Shown: positions 63,388-64,000 of the stretch, in pieces
Layout: each line of letters begins with the position of its first letter
Position numbering within the stretch: the first letter of the stretch is position 1
Source: Azadirachta indica
Lineage: Eukaryota > Streptophyta > Magnoliopsida > Sapindales > Meliaceae
Direction: 5' to 3'
NCBI GenBank assembly: GCA_022749755.1
Contig: CM040441.1
Span: 19,407,475-19,471,474 of the forward strand
Length of the DNA stretch: 64,000 nt
Program-made: the position numbers and the translations under genes
Notes under the pieces: generated by a model
Databases searched by the model: none
What the model was told of the DNA's origin: nothing
Seen by the model: the letters and a program-made list of their open reading frames with translations, nothing else

Positions 63388-64000
63388 AGAATATATACAT
63401 GTGTTCATTTCATATCTCACCAAATAACATTTTTATTTTTGATATGATAGCTAAGCATATGGAGAGTTAGTTATGGTTGGTGGATATAAATATGTAACTT
63501 GGATACCGCTCAATTGCCAAACTAATTTAATTAGAAATCTATACTATTATTATTTGACCTTTTAATTTGATGATAGCTAGCTAGCTAACTAATGCTCACA
63601 TGAAAATCATCTTCTCTTCTCTTTTTTTTTTTTTTTTTTGGTTTAATGGTAATTTCATTTAAAAAATGTTCCAATTTCATTAATTGCTTGCTTTTGAACT
63701 CAATTACAAAATATTTAATGAAATTTTTTCAAAATTAATCTCAGTTTTTTTTTATCTACAGAAAGATATGAAGAATGAATGATTGAGGAAAGATGTGTTT
63801 ATTGTTATTTTATTATAAGGTTTTAGTACTTTTATGAATTCACGGTTTAACTTTTTTCACAACTCTTATTAAAGTGAAATAAAAATTTCAGACTCCCTTG
63901 CCTCTGCTAACATTGAAGGAGTGTTGCATATATAGCGCCAATTCACCTAAGTCTATGCTATTCTAATTTTAGGATTTTTAACATTCTTTCTTTTTGGTGT
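62746..64000. other. AT-rich spacer with compound microsatellite
   Basis: Contains a TATATG-type run at about 63182-63212 and a compound (TA)n(TG)n microsatellite at about 63340-63384. A GCTAGCTAGCTAAC word lies near 63574 and a poly-T run at about 63622-63639. No gene was recognised; the window ends in non-coding sequence. Confidence 0.5.

Noticed and set aside
1..64000. CRISPR arrays, operons, riboswitches and rRNA genes
   Set aside because: None seen; the window is plant nuclear DNA with spliced genes, and the tandem repeats are coding or simple repeats.

Overview
The window is nuclear DNA from a eudicot plant. It has long AT-rich spacers, GT-AG introns, four multi-exon genes of typical plant families, and about 19 kb of decayed transposons between two of the genes. 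I cannot name the species. All exon joins below were checked by reading frame: every one keeps phase except one, in the epsin gene.

Layout. (1) 148-3604, plus strand: the 3' part of a gene for an isocitrate lyase/PEP-mutase superfamily protein (carboxyvinyl-carboxyphosphonate phosphorylmutase-like); its 5' half lies before the window. (2) 7014-15944, minus strand: a 12-coding-exon ENTH-domain clathrin adaptor of the plant EPSIN2/EPSIN3 type, with a 5'UTR exon near 16.8-16.9 kb. A 7-bp tandem duplication at 8069-8082 breaks its frame and would remove about the last third of the protein. (3) 17-41 kb: gene-poor, with Ty1/copia remnants (minus), Ty3/gypsy gag remnants (minus), a CACTA-element terminus (29969), and a dead MULE transposase (plus, 33.4-36.0 kb) convergent with a Ulp1-type peptidase remnant (minus, 37.0-38.9 kb). 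(4) 41501-46033, plus: PAM16/TXR1, the J-like subunit of the mitochondrial import motor, intact at 116 aa. Its first coding exon is only the ATG. (5) 49094-53227, minus: a secreted cell-wall glycoprotein of about 991 aa in two exons. It has a signal peptide, a long extensin arm, a His-Pro run, a six-Cys PAC/Pollen-Ole-e-1 domain, a second long extensin arm and a canonical extensin C-terminus. (6) 53.4-64 kb: AT-rich spacer with microsatellites and local tandem duplications, no convincing gene.

The genes are not an operon or pathway. The order PEP-mutase / epsin / PAM16 / extensin nevertheless looks like an old linkage. From memory, Arabidopsis has EPSIN2 (AT2G43160) beside an extensin-like gene (AT2G43150) and close to a PEP-mutase-like gene (AT2G43180), and on chromosome 3 EPSIN3 (AT3G59290) beside TXR1/PAM16 (AT3G59280). 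This window would hold the unfractionated set. The most notable observations are the frame-breaking epsin duplication, the two-armed extensin-PAC architecture and the conserved linkage.
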